DNA of 64,000 nucleotides from Bradyrhizobium sp. 199. GTDB lineage: Bacteria; Pseudomonadota; Alphaproteobacteria; Rhizobiales; Xanthobacteraceae. Location of the stretch: assembly GCF_023073355.1 (NCBI RefSeq), contig NZ_JADPJI010000005.1, forward strand, positions 2,232,001-2,296,000. The letters are read 5' to 3'. Shown here piece after piece: positions 1-7,030 of the stretch (positions are counted from its first letter, which is position 1; each line of letters begins with the position of its first letter). Below the pieces are notes generated by a model. It was given only the letters and a program-made list of their open reading frames with translations, made no database searches and was not told the DNA's origin. The position numbers and the translations under genes were made by a program.

Positions 1-498
1 GTCCTGATGCACGCCGCCGGGCCGGAAATAGTTCGCGTGCATCCGGCTGCCCGACGCACGCTCGTAGAACACCATGAGCTTCTCGCGCTCTTCGAAGCCC
101 CACAGCGGCGGGGTCAGCGCACCGACGTCCATGGCTTGCGTCGTGACGTTCAGGAGGTGAGACAGGATCCGGCTGATTTCGTGATAGAGCACCCTGATGA
201 GCTGCCCGCGCCGCGGCACTTCAACGCCGATCAGTCTTTCGATCGCAAGACAGAAGGCATGCTCCTGTGTCAGGGGTGCGACGTAGTCGAGCCGATCGAA
301 ATATGGAATGGCCTGCAGATAGGTCTTGGCCTCGATCAGCTTCTCCGTGCCTCGATGCAGCAATCCGATATGGGGGTCGACTCGCGCGACGACTTCGCCG
401 TCGAGCTCGAGCACGAGCCGCAGCACGCCATGGGCCGCCGGGTGCTGAGGACCGAAATTGATGGTAAAGTTTCTCAGGCTGGGAGACTGTTCGGGCAT
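1..498 (-). CDS. nuoD: NADH-quinone oxidoreductase subunit D (N-terminal part)
   Basis: This is the 49-kDa quinone-site subunit of respiratory complex I, on the cytoplasmic arm. Only the first 166 codons are inside the window; the frame stays open to base 1. The N-terminus carries family hallmarks: the NFGPQHPAAHG segment near residues 13-23, the HIGLLHRGTEKL segment near 43-54, and YFDRLDY. The start ATG follows GGAAG a few bases upstream. No nuoA, nuoB or nuoC lies upstream; the neighbour on that side is an unrelated small secreted protein. The gene therefore looks like the first gene of a transcript and may belong to a second or rearranged complex I locus. Product certain; locus type inferred. 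Confidence 0.93.
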   Translation of the reverse strand, partial: MPEQSPSLRNFTINFGPQHPAAHGVLRLVLELDGEVVARVDPHIGLLHRGTEKLIEAKTYLQAIPYFDRLDYVAPLTQEHAFCLAIERLIGVEVPRRGQLIRVLYHEISRILSHLLNVTTQAMDVGALTPPLWGFEEREKLMVFYERASGSRMHANYFRPGGVHQD

Positions 499-612
499 TC
501 TGCTTCCGATCGAAACGTCGGAGCGACCAGTCTAGCCGTGATCCACTGCGGGCGGCTTCACACAGGTTAATCGCGCGCTTGAATCCTGGGCTTGGCGAGC
601 CGGAGCCCGTTT

Positions 613-638
613 GGAACGCAAGTCTCACTGGGCGCGTT
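613..638 (+). promoter_or_regulatory. EcfG-type general-stress promoter
   Basis: GGAAC at 613-617 and CGTT at 635-638 with 17 bases between match the known EcfG consensus GGAAC-N16/17-CGTT exactly. The -10 element ends 23 bases before the ATG of the DUF3551 gene at 662. Confidence 0.7.
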
Positions 639-661
639 CAATGTCGAAATTGGAGATTTCA

Positions 662-898
662 ATGAGACATCGTTTGCTGATAGTTGCCGCCGCCCTGTCG
701 CTCGTGGCGAGCCTTGGCTGGTCGACCTCCGCACTTGCACAGGATCGCTATTGCCTCCAGGGCCGGAGTTGGGGCTATCCGGGCAATTGCCAGTTCGCCA
801 GTTACGCTCAATGCATCGCGACGGCATCGGGCACGCACGCCTCTTGCGGCATCAATCCTCGATATGCCTATGCGCGCCGTCACAGGGGATATCGGTGA
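662..898 (+). CDS. DUF3551-type small secreted protein
   Basis: A 78-residue exported protein. Residues 1-26 form a classical signal peptide (MRHR, a hydrophobic AAALSLVASLGW core, then a SALAQ cleavage region). The mature part has about four cysteines in a CLQG...GNCQFASYAQC...CGIN pattern, typical of the DUF3551 family that is abundant in Bradyrhizobium. The start at 662 is chosen because GGAG lies six bases upstream and the signal peptide begins there; an in-frame ATG at 611 would bury the signal peptide and overlap the promoter. A perfect EcfG-type promoter precedes it, so stress induction is likely. Function unknown. Confidence 0.82.
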   Translation: MRHRLLIVAAALSLVASLGWSTSALAQDRYCLQGRSWGYPGNCQFASYAQCIATASGTHASCGINPRYAYARRHRGYR

Positions 899-934
899 TG
901 CGCGCAACCTTTAGACTGACAACCGGAACCCGAT

Positions 935-1942
935 TTGACTGATCGGACTGAGCCGAGCGGCATCGAGTCCGCAGAGCCCCAGCTCACTGCGGTCGTATTC
1001 TCCGGCGGCCTCGGGCTCGGAGCCTATCATGGCGGTGCGTTCGAAGCGCTCGCATCTCTCTCGCCGCAGATCGATTGGGTAACCGGTTCATCCGCCGGTG
1101 CGATCACGGCCGCCCTGATCGCGGGAAGCCCGAACGCCGATCGAGTCGCGGCTCTAAATAGCTACTGGCGGGGCGCGGCTGGCCCAGCCGTTCCGCCGAG
1201 TGCCGGCCGGCATCTGTTCGCCTGGCTGAGCTCGATCAATACGCGTTTGCTTGGCCACGCCGGCTTCTTCCATCCCCGTCTCCCGCTTCCGACACCTCAT
1301 TTCGGTGGCCTGTACGATCTCGGCCCGACGCGCGAACGCCTTGGTCAGTTGATCGATTTCGACCGCCTGAACGAGGGCCATCCGCGTATCACGATCTGTG
1401 CGACCGACCTCGAAAGCGGCAATGCCGTGCTATTCGACTCCTCGTCGGAACGGATCGAAATGGATCACATCCTGGCCAGCTGCGGGTTCCTCCCTGAGTT
1501 CGCGCCAGTGCAGATTGCCGGCCGGTGGCTCGGCGATGGCGGGTTCTCCCTCAACGCGCCATTCGAACCGATCCTGGAATCCTCGCGCCCGCTTCGCCTC
1601 TACGTGATCGACCTCTACGCTCGCGACGGCAAGGTGCCCGACGGCATCGAAGCCGCAGCCGAGCGCAAGAACGACCTGACCTTCGGGAACCAGACCTTCC
1701 AGCGCCTGGGCCATGCTCTGGAAGCCCGCCAGCTTCGCGCCGAGCTGCAGGACCTTAGTCGCGACGACCTCGTCTATCTCCTGAGCTACCGCCCCGGCCG
1801 TGAGGAAGCCGGTCCCGAAAAATCTTTTGATCTTTCGGAGGCGGCCATGGCGCAGCGGTGGCGGGCGGGCATCCTGGACATGCAATATGCAGCGAGCCTC
1901 GCTCAGATCCGGAACGGGATCTGCACCGTGCGCAGGCGATAG
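935..1942 (+). CDS. Patatin-like phospholipase
   Basis: A 335-residue predicted serine lipid acyl hydrolase. Visible elements are the glycine-rich oxyanion loop GGLGLG (residues 24-29), the nucleophile elbow GSSAG with Ser53, and the catalytic DGG at Asp201-Gly203, so the Ser-Asp dyad is complete. There is no signal peptide or membrane segment, so it is probably cytoplasmic or peripheral. The only start that keeps the oxyanion loop with a normal N-terminus is TTG at 935. It ends 7 bases before the convergent SIR2 gene ends. Patatins serve in lipid turnover and also as effectors in some phage-defence systems; no cyclase or other partner lies beside this one, so housekeeping lipid metabolism is as likely. 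Confidence 0.88.
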   Translation: MTDRTEPSGIESAEPQLTAVVFSGGLGLGAYHGGAFEALASLSPQIDWVTGSSAGAITAALIAGSPNADRVAALNSYWRGAAGPAVPPSAGRHLFAWLSSINTRLLGHAGFFHPRLPLPTPHFGGLYDLGPTRERLGQLIDFDRLNEGHPRITICATDLESGNAVLFDSSSERIEMDHILASCGFLPEFAPVQIAGRWLGDGGFSLNAPFEPILESSRPLRLYVIDLYARDGKVPDGIEAAAERKNDLTFGNQTFQRLGHALEARQLRAELQDLSRDDLVYLLSYRPGREEAGPEKSFDLSEAAMAQRWRAGILDMQYAASLAQIRNGICTVRRR

Positions 1943-1949
1943 CGTCATT

Positions 1950-2810
1950 CTACGCGCTTCGATCGATACGCTGGCGGACGTCGAGGAGAAATCGGGTCAG
2001 ACCATCGTCGGCGGCCATTCCCTCGGGTGGGGCAATGGTGGTGATGCCCCAGTTCGCCAAGACGGCCTCCTGCACTGGATTGCGCTTGGCGACGAACACG
2101 AAGGATTTCGGCCGGTCCCGACGGTGGCCGGATTCATCCCAGATCTGCCAGATCCGATGCAGCAGCAACCGTATGTTGGGATCAGACATGCTGTAGCCGA
2201 CGAAGAGCAGTGTGCTCCCCAAAGCGTCAGCGCGAAAACGGATATCGAGCGGCGAATTGAAGGCCAACCGGTTCAGAAAGTCGGTCTCGGTCAGAACGAG
2301 CGAGGCATCGTCATCGAAGTCGCCGTGGAATTTGATGATGTGCGTGACGCCGACGCCGGCGCCCGCGATCTCCTTTGCATTGCTGATCTTCGCGTAAGGC
2401 CTTTTCAGGACATCGAAGGCCGTCTCGAGATTGCGATCGTAATTCGTCGTGTAGATAACCGGAAAATCGAGCTCGACAATGATCCGGTGGAGCTCCGAAG
2501 CGGCGATCCTCTCTGGATCGACGCGCCAATTGCGGTCAAGCCAACTGCGTAGCGGGCCAATGCCCCCACGCTTCAGCCGGTAGTACTCCGCAAGCATCTG
2601 ATAGCCGCCATGCATTCCGTCAAGGACGTCGCGTTCGAGATCGAGATCGTCCAGCAGATGCTCGATCAACGATTGCCAGGAGGGCAATCCGACGGCCATC
2701 GAAACGCCCGCGCCGACGAACAGGACCGCGCGGCGCCGTTCTATCGCGGTCGCCAGAATTTCGTGGGGCGGCCGCTCCTCAGATTCGAGCCCTGTCGGTC
2801 GTTGGGTCAT
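1950..2810 (-). CDS. SIR2-like (SIR2_2) domain protein, putative NADase
   Basis: A 286-residue protein made almost entirely of one SIR2-like Rossmann domain. Motifs in order are GAGVS (33-37) for nucleotide binding, TTNYD (121-125) with Asn123, and KFHG (160-163) with His162. This Asn/His pair is the one needed for NAD+ hydrolysis in SIR2 defence effectors. No zinc-finger cysteines of true sirtuin deacetylases are seen. The start codon follows the stop codon of the NUDIX gene with no gap and without its own Shine-Dalgarno sequence, so translation is probably coupled. It could be an NAD-consuming enzyme, possibly defensive; substrate and trigger cannot be read from sequence. Confidence 0.85.
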   Translation of the reverse strand: MTQRPTGLESEERPPHEILATAIERRRAVLFVGAGVSMAVGLPSWQSLIEHLLDDLDLERDVLDGMHGGYQMLAEYYRLKRGGIGPLRSWLDRNWRVDPERIAASELHRIIVELDFPVIYTTNYDRNLETAFDVLKRPYAKISNAKEIAGAGVGVTHIIKFHGDFDDDASLVLTETDFLNRLAFNSPLDIRFRADALGSTLLFVGYSMSDPNIRLLLHRIWQIWDESGHRRDRPKSFVFVAKRNPVQEAVLANWGITTIAPPEGMAADDGLTRFLLDVRQRIDRSA

Positions 2811-3296
2811 TTAGCTTGAATGATTGCGCGGGACGCGGGTTCCTGGATCAGAAGCCCGCCTGCCGCTCAGCAGCGAGGACGCACTCTTTTCCGATTGCGC
2901 TGCGAAGCGGGCAATCAACCGCCGAAGCTCCGCCTTGTGCACCAGACGCGCTGCCGTTTCGGCCGAGACCCAGATCGCTTCCCGCTCGCCTTTTTCGGGC
3001 CACCAGCGCTCCTGGCCATGAACCTTCATGGGGAATACGGCAACGTCCAGGGTTCGCTTGCGGTCGCCCTTCCGCTTGCGATGCTTGAAGCTGCCCATCG
3101 CGCGTGTCGCAATGACGCCGACCAGGCCAGCCTCCTCATAAGCCTCGAGCGCAGCCGTGAGATGCGGCTCCTTGTTGCGGATTGGGGATCCCTTCGGGAC
3201 ACTCCATCTGCGCTTGCGCCTGGTCGTGATCAGCAGCACGCGCAGCTCGGAATTGTCCAGACGAAACGGCAGAGCGGCGAACTGCTTCTTTCCCAT
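2811..3296 (-). CDS. NUDIX hydrolase
   Basis: A 161-residue NUDIX-fold hydrolase close to the diphosphoinositol-polyphosphate/Ap4A type (PKGSP start of the box, AYEEAGLVG end). The box keeps the two metal-binding glutamates in EAYEEAG, but the usual Arg of REXXEE is Leu (ALEAYEE), an unusual change. Start ATG at 3296 has AGGAG eight bases upstream; an open frame runs further upstream without homology and is ignored. The C-terminal 20 or so residues are a hydrophilic extension. It abuts the SIR2 gene (TAA then ATG), so the two are likely one transcript. The substrate could be a nucleoside diphosphate-linked molecule such as ADP-ribose; that link is inferred from context only. Confidence 0.85.
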   Translation of the reverse strand: MGKKQFAALPFRLDNSELRVLLITTRRKRRWSVPKGSPIRNKEPHLTAALEAYEEAGLVGVIATRAMGSFKHRKRKGDRKRTLDVAVFPMKVHGQERWWPEKGEREAIWVSAETAARLVHKAELRRLIARFAAQSEKSASSLLSGRRASDPGTRVPRNHSS

Positions 3297-3376
3297 CAAG
3301 TTACTCCTGGTCGGGGATTGATAAGCAGAACCCCGCAGGCATGGTTCCTGTGTCGAGGAATGCGTCCGCGCAGCAG

Positions 3377-4162
3377 TCAAAACTTCCGCTCGACCATCTT
3401 GAGGCGCAGTGCGGAGATGGCTTCTCCGGGGTTCAAACCTTTCGGACAGGCCTTCGCACAATTGAGGATGGTGTGACAACGATAGATCCTGAAGGGATCC
3501 TCGAGCATATCGAGGCGCTCGCCGGTCGCCTCATCCCGGCTGTCGTTGATCCAGCGCGCCGCCTGGATCAGGGCCGCGGGCCCTAGGAAGCGCTCGGAAT
3601 TCCACCAGTAGCTCGGGCACGACGTCGAGCAGCAGGCGCAGAGAATGCATTCGTACAGGCCATCGAGCTTTGCCCGATCGTCGTGGCTTTGCCGCCATTC
3701 CTTCTGGGGCGTGGGCGAACTGGTCTGCAGCCACGGTTCGATCAGGGCGAGCTGCGCATAGAAGTTCGAGAGGTCGGGCACCAGATCCTTCACGACCGGC
3801 TGATGCGGCAAGGGTAGCACGCGCAGAGGCGCGCCTTCCGGCACGTCCTCGCTCATGGACTTGGTGCAGGCCAGCGTATTCTGACCGGCGATGTTCATCG
3901 AACACGACCCGCAAACGCCCTCACGGCAGGATCGCCTGAACGTCAGCGTGGAGTCGATGTTGTTCTTGATCCAGATCAGGCCATCTAGCACCATCGGCCC
4001 GCAATCGGCGGTATCGACGAAGTAGATGTCGAGGCGGGGATTGCGGCCATCGTCGGGATTCCAGCGATAGACGTGAAATTCGCGCAGGCTCTCGCCGCCG
4101 GGCTTGGGCCAGATTGTCCCTTGTTCGACACGAGAGTTCTTCGGAAGCCTGAACTCGACCAT
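3377..4162 (-). CDS. sdhB: Succinate dehydrogenase/fumarate reductase iron-sulfur subunit
   Basis: A 261-residue iron-sulfur electron-transfer subunit of full SdhB length. The [2Fe-2S] cysteines are C79, C84, C87 and C99; the [4Fe-4S] motif is CILCACCSTSCP (172-183); the [3Fe-4S] cysteines are C229, C235 and C239. The start at 4162 has GGAGGTGACC directly upstream. No sdhA, sdhC or sdhD is adjacent; the neighbours are two small membrane proteins and NUDIX/SIR2. It is probably a second copy of SdhB that either serves the main complex or pairs with an unidentified partner. Family assignment is firm; the partner is unknown. Confidence 0.92.
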   Translation of the reverse strand: MVEFRLPKNSRVEQGTIWPKPGGESLREFHVYRWNPDDGRNPRLDIYFVDTADCGPMVLDGLIWIKNNIDSTLTFRRSCREGVCGSCSMNIAGQNTLACTKSMSEDVPEGAPLRVLPLPHQPVVKDLVPDLSNFYAQLALIEPWLQTSSPTPQKEWRQSHDDRAKLDGLYECILCACCSTSCPSYWWNSERFLGPAALIQAARWINDSRDEATGERLDMLEDPFRIYRCHTILNCAKACPKGLNPGEAISALRLKMVERKF

Positions 4163-4178
4163 GGTCACCTCCACCCGG

Positions 4179-4343
4179 TCAGCCGGGCACAAAGCAGCGC
4201 AATTGCAGGAGATCGTCCAACGACAGGCCGAACACAGCGATGCGAAACGCCGGCGCGATCGCAAACAAGAGCAGGAAGAGGAAGATTGCGTAGACAAGCA
4301 TCGGCGGCGTGTCTCTAACGAGCTTGTAAGCTGCCTTCCGCAT
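4179..4343 (-). CDS. Small single-pass membrane protein
   Basis: A 54-residue protein starting MRKAAYKLVRD with one strong transmembrane segment (about residues 15-35, rich in Leu, Phe, Ile) and a short C-terminal tail. AGGAGGGAG lies just upstream of the ATG, a strong ribosome site. It overlaps the end of the DUF2243 gene by 29 bases in another frame and ends 16 bases before sdhB, so it sits inside an apparent operon. It could be a membrane anchor or accessory subunit for the orphan SdhB or for the DUF2243 protein, but no family is recognised. Confidence 0.65.
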   Translation of the reverse strand: MRKAAYKLVRDTPPMLVYAIFLFLLLFAIAPAFRIAVFGLSLDDLLQLRCFVPG

Positions 4344-4824
4344 GCTCTCCCTCCTGTGCTCCCGCCCGCGCCATTGTGGCACCGATGACAGCCATCGTAG
4401 CTCCCCACAACAAGAAGCCGATATCCCAGAAGACGCGATGCCCCTCGGGCACCGTCTCGTTCACCTGATGCAGCCGGAGGATCTCGTGATTGATCACGCC
4501 TTCGACCAGATTGAAGATTCCCCACCCCAGCAGCATGGTGCCGAGACAATGCCAGCTCGACCAGCGCAACTCGCGCCTGTGTGCCCGCTGCCACACTCCA
4601 TAAAGCCCCGTGAGCAGGAGAACGTAGGCGGCGCTGTGGAATATGCCGTCCCAAGTCGTGTTGAGCCTGATGTTGTCGATGGAGTTGAGAGGATACCAGC
4701 CGCTTAACATATGATGCCACTGCAGCAGCTGATGAAATACGATGCCGTCGAAAAACGCGCCCAACCCAAGCCCGAGAAGAATGCCCGCGGACGTCGGGAA
4801 GCTCGATGAATTATTGTCTTGCAT
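4315..4824 (-). CDS. DUF2243 family membrane protein
   Basis: A 169-residue polytopic inner-membrane protein with four predicted hydrophobic helices. DUF2243 traits are the GLGLGAFFDGIVFHQLLQWH start and the later NLVEGVINHEIL and DIGFLLWGA segments, with conserved histidines in or near the helices (FHQLLQWHHM and NHEILRLH) that could bind metal or heme. Start ATG at 4824 gives a soluble polar N-terminus (MQDNNSSSF). In proteobacteria this family often sits near cytochrome oxidase genes, and the cox operon here is 4 kb away. Function is not established. Confidence 0.85.
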   Translation of the reverse strand: MQDNNSSSFPTSAGILLGLGLGAFFDGIVFHQLLQWHHMLSGWYPLNSIDNIRLNTTWDGIFHSAAYVLLLTGLYGVWQRAHRRELRWSSWHCLGTMLLGWGIFNLVEGVINHEILRLHQVNETVPEGHRVFWDIGFLLWGATMAVIGATMARAGAQEGEHAEGSLQAR

Positions 4825-5000
4825 GAATGTACTCGCGCGCCGATCGGCACCGTGCCCTCGAAAGCAAGTCCTCTCTGATACGGCCGTTCCAATGATCACG
4901 GCCCAGGTTGCGCGCCAATAACATTCGTTAGTCGGGACGGCGGCTAGTGATCGCTGAATTCGGAGCAGTTGAGCGTCGTTGCGTGTCTTGCCGCGCGATA

Positions 5001-5025
5001 GGAACGTTCGATACGGCGCAGCGTC
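5001..5025 (+). promoter_or_regulatory. Candidate EcfG-type promoter (one mismatch)
   Basis: GGAAC at 5001-5005, 16 bases, then CGTC at 5022-5025. This is one base from the EcfG consensus and lies 27 bases before the ATG of the DUF4142 gene. Confidence 0.5.
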
Positions 5026-5052
5026 TTGTGAACTCCACTTGGGAGATTCATC

Positions 5053-5532
5053 ATGCTGAGAAGATCGTTCTTGCTTGCTTTAGGCGGCCTCGGACTGTCA
5101 ACCTACACCGCGCAATCCAAACCGATCCAGGCGCGGGATTTTCGGACTGCCGACCTCATGGGCGGTGGGTTTGCCATGCAGACGAGCCAGCTCGCTTTGA
5201 CCCGGACCTCCAACCCCGACCTGATCAATTTTGCAAACGCCGAAATCGCCGAACAGGTCCAGGTCGCAAGTGCGCTCGGCGCAGCGCCCGGATCGGCGCC
5301 GCTGCGGCCAGACCATGCAGCCTTGCTACAACGGCTTCAGGCGACACCGTCCGGCCCGTTCGACCGAATGTATGTGCAGGGGCAGATCCGTGGCCATCGC
5401 GAGCTGCTGGCGCTCAACAGTTCGTATCTGCGAACCGGCGGCAACCCGCAGGAGCAGCAGGTCGCGCAAATGTCGCTTCCGATCATTCAGCGACATCTCG
5501 CGATCCTGAGCAATCTCAGAGAAGTTGGCTAG
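5053..5532 (+). CDS. DUF4142 family exported protein
   Basis: A 159-residue protein with an N-terminal export signal (MLRRSFLLALGGLGLS, possibly twin-arginine-like though only two Arg precede the core) followed by a helical domain of the DUF4142 type, related to ferritin-like four-helix bundles. Typical features are the FAMQTSQLAL helix, FANAEIAEQ and a final helix with RHLAILSNL. A candidate EcfG-type promoter lies just upstream. DUF4142 proteins are commonly linked to stress responses in rhizobia; no enzymatic activity is established. It is followed by two very small genes on the same strand. Confidence 0.8.
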   Translation: MLRRSFLLALGGLGLSTYTAQSKPIQARDFRTADLMGGGFAMQTSQLALTRTSNPDLINFANAEIAEQVQVASALGAAPGSAPLRPDHAALLQRLQATPSGPFDRMYVQGQIRGHRELLALNSSYLRTGGNPQEQQVAQMSLPIIQRHLAILSNLREVG

Positions 5533-5557
5533 AGTTCACACGAGACTGGAGTACAAC

Positions 5558-5629
5558 ATGGCAGAAGATCGAGACGACCCGCCGTGCGACACGGAAAGGG
5601 AAAACGCGGAAATGGAGCGCAACGACTGA
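5558..5629 (+). CDS. Possible 23-residue acidic peptide
   Basis: A tiny frame starting ATGGCAGAAGAT with GGAG six bases upstream. The product is highly charged (MAEDRDDPPCDTERENAEME, then RND). It begins 26 bases after the DUF4142 gene, so it would share that transcript. The strong ribosome site is the only support; it could be chance. Confidence 0.35.
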   Translation: MAEDRDDPPCDTERENAEMERND

Positions 5630-5730
5630 AGCGTAAGCGGAAGTGAGATGTCCAGGAGCGGCGGACGCCGGATAACTCACGGTGGCCGCCGCCTTCGACG
5701 CCGCAGATCATTGGAGCCGGGAGAAGTACC

Positions 5731-5946
5731 GTGGCGTACGCTTTGTTCAAGGACGAGGAAAAACTCAGCCGGACGTTTTCAACCAAAGAGGAAGCGTTGA
5801 AAAAGGCCGACGATGCCGGGCTCGTCGAAGAGCGCGAGGGTGAACCGGTACTCGAGGACGATTTGAAGATCAAGCCGTGTTCGCCGGACCCGGATCCTCA
5901 CAGCGACGAGGACCTGGACTGGACGCCGGAAAACCCGGCGGCCTGA
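5731..5946 (+). CDS. Small acidic hypothetical protein
   Basis: A 71-residue soluble protein starting with GTG (VAYALFKDEEKLSR). A purine-rich GGAGCCGGGAGAAG stretch precedes it. The N-terminal half resembles a small alpha/beta unit (FKDEEKLSRTFSTKEEALKKADDAGL) and the C-terminal half is acidic and proline-rich (PDPDPHSDEDLDWTPE). Small proteins of this pattern occur in Bradyrhizobium; the function is unknown. It converges on the glycine-rich gene that ends at 5953. Confidence 0.65.
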   Translation: MAYALFKDEEKLSRTFSTKEEALKKADDAGLVEEREGEPVLEDDLKIKPCSPDPDPHSDEDLDWTPENPAA

Positions 5947-5952
5947 TCCCGG

Positions 5953-6438
5953 TCAGCATCCTTTGCAGATACTTTTGATCTTTCGATCGACGTGGGAATC
6001 CTGCGAACTCTCGGACCGGATTTCCGCGTCACCCTGCATCGACGGACCGGGCGTCGCCGTCCCGTCGATCCGTCCGCTGTTGGTTCCGCCTGCGGCATTG
6101 CCGGGCCGCCCGACCGTGGTCGATCCTTGAGGCCCCCCGGAACCGGTCGATTGAGCCGTTCCCGCTGTGTTCGTTCCGGGGCTGGCTGTGCCCCTCGAGG
6201 CGCTGGTCGCGTCAGCAGGATTGCCCGCAGCGGACGGTGCACTGCCCGCCGGATTCGTTGTCGTTGAGGACCCCAAACCCGAGGCAGACCCCAAGCTTGA
6301 GGCGCCGCCGACCCCGCCGCTAGCGCTCCCTCCAGCAGCGCTTCCTCCAGCGCTCGATCCACCCGAACCTCCGCCCCCGCCACCGCCTGCTTGCCCCCAC
6401 GCCGCCCGGACAGGCACCCGGGAGCTGCCCGTCGCCAT
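5953..6438 (-). CDS. Gly/Ser/Ala-rich hypothetical protein
   Basis: About 161 residues. A run of glycines opens a low-complexity Gly-Ser-Ala-Thr region (about residues 15-120), and a charged conserved-looking tail ends in DRKIKSICKGC. Related Bradyrhizobium proteins normally have a signal peptide before the glycine run; here the upstream sequence (MATGSSRVPVRAAWGQ) is not hydrophobic and the ATG has a poor ribosome site. The start is therefore uncertain and the gene may have lost its secretion signal by a frameshift. The opposite strand has an open proline-rich frame that is a reflection of the glycine codons. Function unknown. Confidence 0.5.
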   Translation of the reverse strand: MATGSSRVPVRAAWGQAGGGGGGGSGGSSAGGSAAGGSASGGVGGASSLGSASGLGSSTTTNPAGSAPSAAGNPADATSASRGTASPGTNTAGTAQSTGSGGPQGSTTVGRPGNAAGGTNSGRIDGTATPGPSMQGDAEIRSESSQDSHVDRKIKSICKGC

Positions 6439-6505
6439 CCGCAGGATCCGCATCCGCCGCATTCGGATGCGCGCTGTCCGCGCCGCGCGCCTCCTGCCCC
6501 ATGTT

Positions 6506-6706
6506 TCAGCTCCTGGTGCGATCATCGTGGGTGTGATGCTGATCGCGCTCACCACCGCCTCCCGAGACGTGTGATTTCCGGCTGTTGGTCGGCGATCCCG
6601 GCGTCGGAACTTCGCGCTCGCGTCCGCCCTTCTCGGGATGCTTGCGATCCTGGCGGGAAGAGCCGGGGCCGCCGAATCGTTCTGTGTCAGAGTTCTTGTG
6701 TGGCAT
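6506..6706 (-). CDS. Small hydrophilic hypothetical protein
   Basis: A 66-residue, strongly hydrophilic protein rich in Gly, Ser, Arg, His and Asp (MPHKNSDTERFGGPGSSRQD start, ending GERDQHHTHDDRTRS), probably intrinsically disordered. Its ATG directly follows the TGA of the upstream small gene, which indicates translational coupling. No family is recognised; the composition resembles small stress-associated hydrophilins. Confidence 0.5.
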   Translation of the reverse strand: MPHKNSDTERFGGPGSSRQDRKHPEKGGREREVPTPGSPTNSRKSHVSGGGGERDQHHTHDDRTRS

Positions 6707-6880
6707 TCATCGATCCTGCTGGTAGCCCTGGTTCGTCGTGTTCTGCTTGATGTTGCCGTGCCGTCCTTGGGTATCGAAGTTCTCGCGGCCGGGCACTTTC
6801 TCCTCCGTCTCGATCCTCGGATCCGAGCCGGGTCCCTTGTCGCTGCGCTGCTCTGGCGGTACGGGGGGCATTTTCGACAT
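6707..6880 (-). CDS. Small hydrophilic hypothetical protein
   Basis: A 57-residue disordered-looking protein (MSKMPPVPPEQRSDKGPGSD start, NTTNQGYQQDR end). AAGGAGC lies upstream of the ATG. A longer frame extends to 7054 but has no ribosome site. A candidate EcfG-type promoter (GGAAC-N16-CATT on this strand, 6956-6932) lies 51 bases upstream. First gene of a short run with the 66-residue protein that follows. Function unknown; stress-related by context. Confidence 0.6.
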   Translation of the reverse strand: MSKMPPVPPEQRSDKGPGSDPRIETEEKVPGRENFDTQGRHGNIKQNTTNQGYQQDR

Positions 6881-6931
6881 TGCTTGCTCCTTCTTCGGTC
6901 TTTTTCGGGCCTTGCCGACCTCATGCAGAGC

Positions 6932-6956
6932 AATGAGATGCGGCCGTGGTCGTTCC
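6932..6956 (-). promoter_or_regulatory. Candidate EcfG-type promoter (one mismatch)
   Basis: On the minus strand: GGAAC (6956-6952), 16 bases, CATT (6935-6932). It faces the 57-residue gene starting at 6880 and is back to back with a plus-strand site at 6976. Confidence 0.4.
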
Positions 6957-6975
6957 TGAGCGAGCATGTCCTTTA

Positions 6976-7000
6976 GGAACGAACGATTTGCGCTCTGGTT
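6976..7000 (+). promoter_or_regulatory. Candidate EcfG-type promoter (one mismatch)
   Basis: GGAAC at 6976-6980, 16 bases, then GGTT at 6997-7000, one base from consensus. It lies 30 bases upstream of the DUF1236 gene start at 7031. Confidence 0.45.
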
Positions 7001-7030
7001 GGCCAGACAGTTCGCTGAAAGGTTTTGTTC

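Noticed and set aside
935..2810. CBASS or Thoeris defence system
   Set aside because: Patatin and SIR2 families occur in such systems, but no CD-NTase, Cap, TIR or STING-like gene is present and the two genes are on opposite strands.
6167..6574. Proline-rich plus-strand protein opposite the glycine-rich gene
   Set aside because: Poly-proline results from reading glycine codons backwards; no ribosome site and the minus-strand tail matches a known protein pattern.
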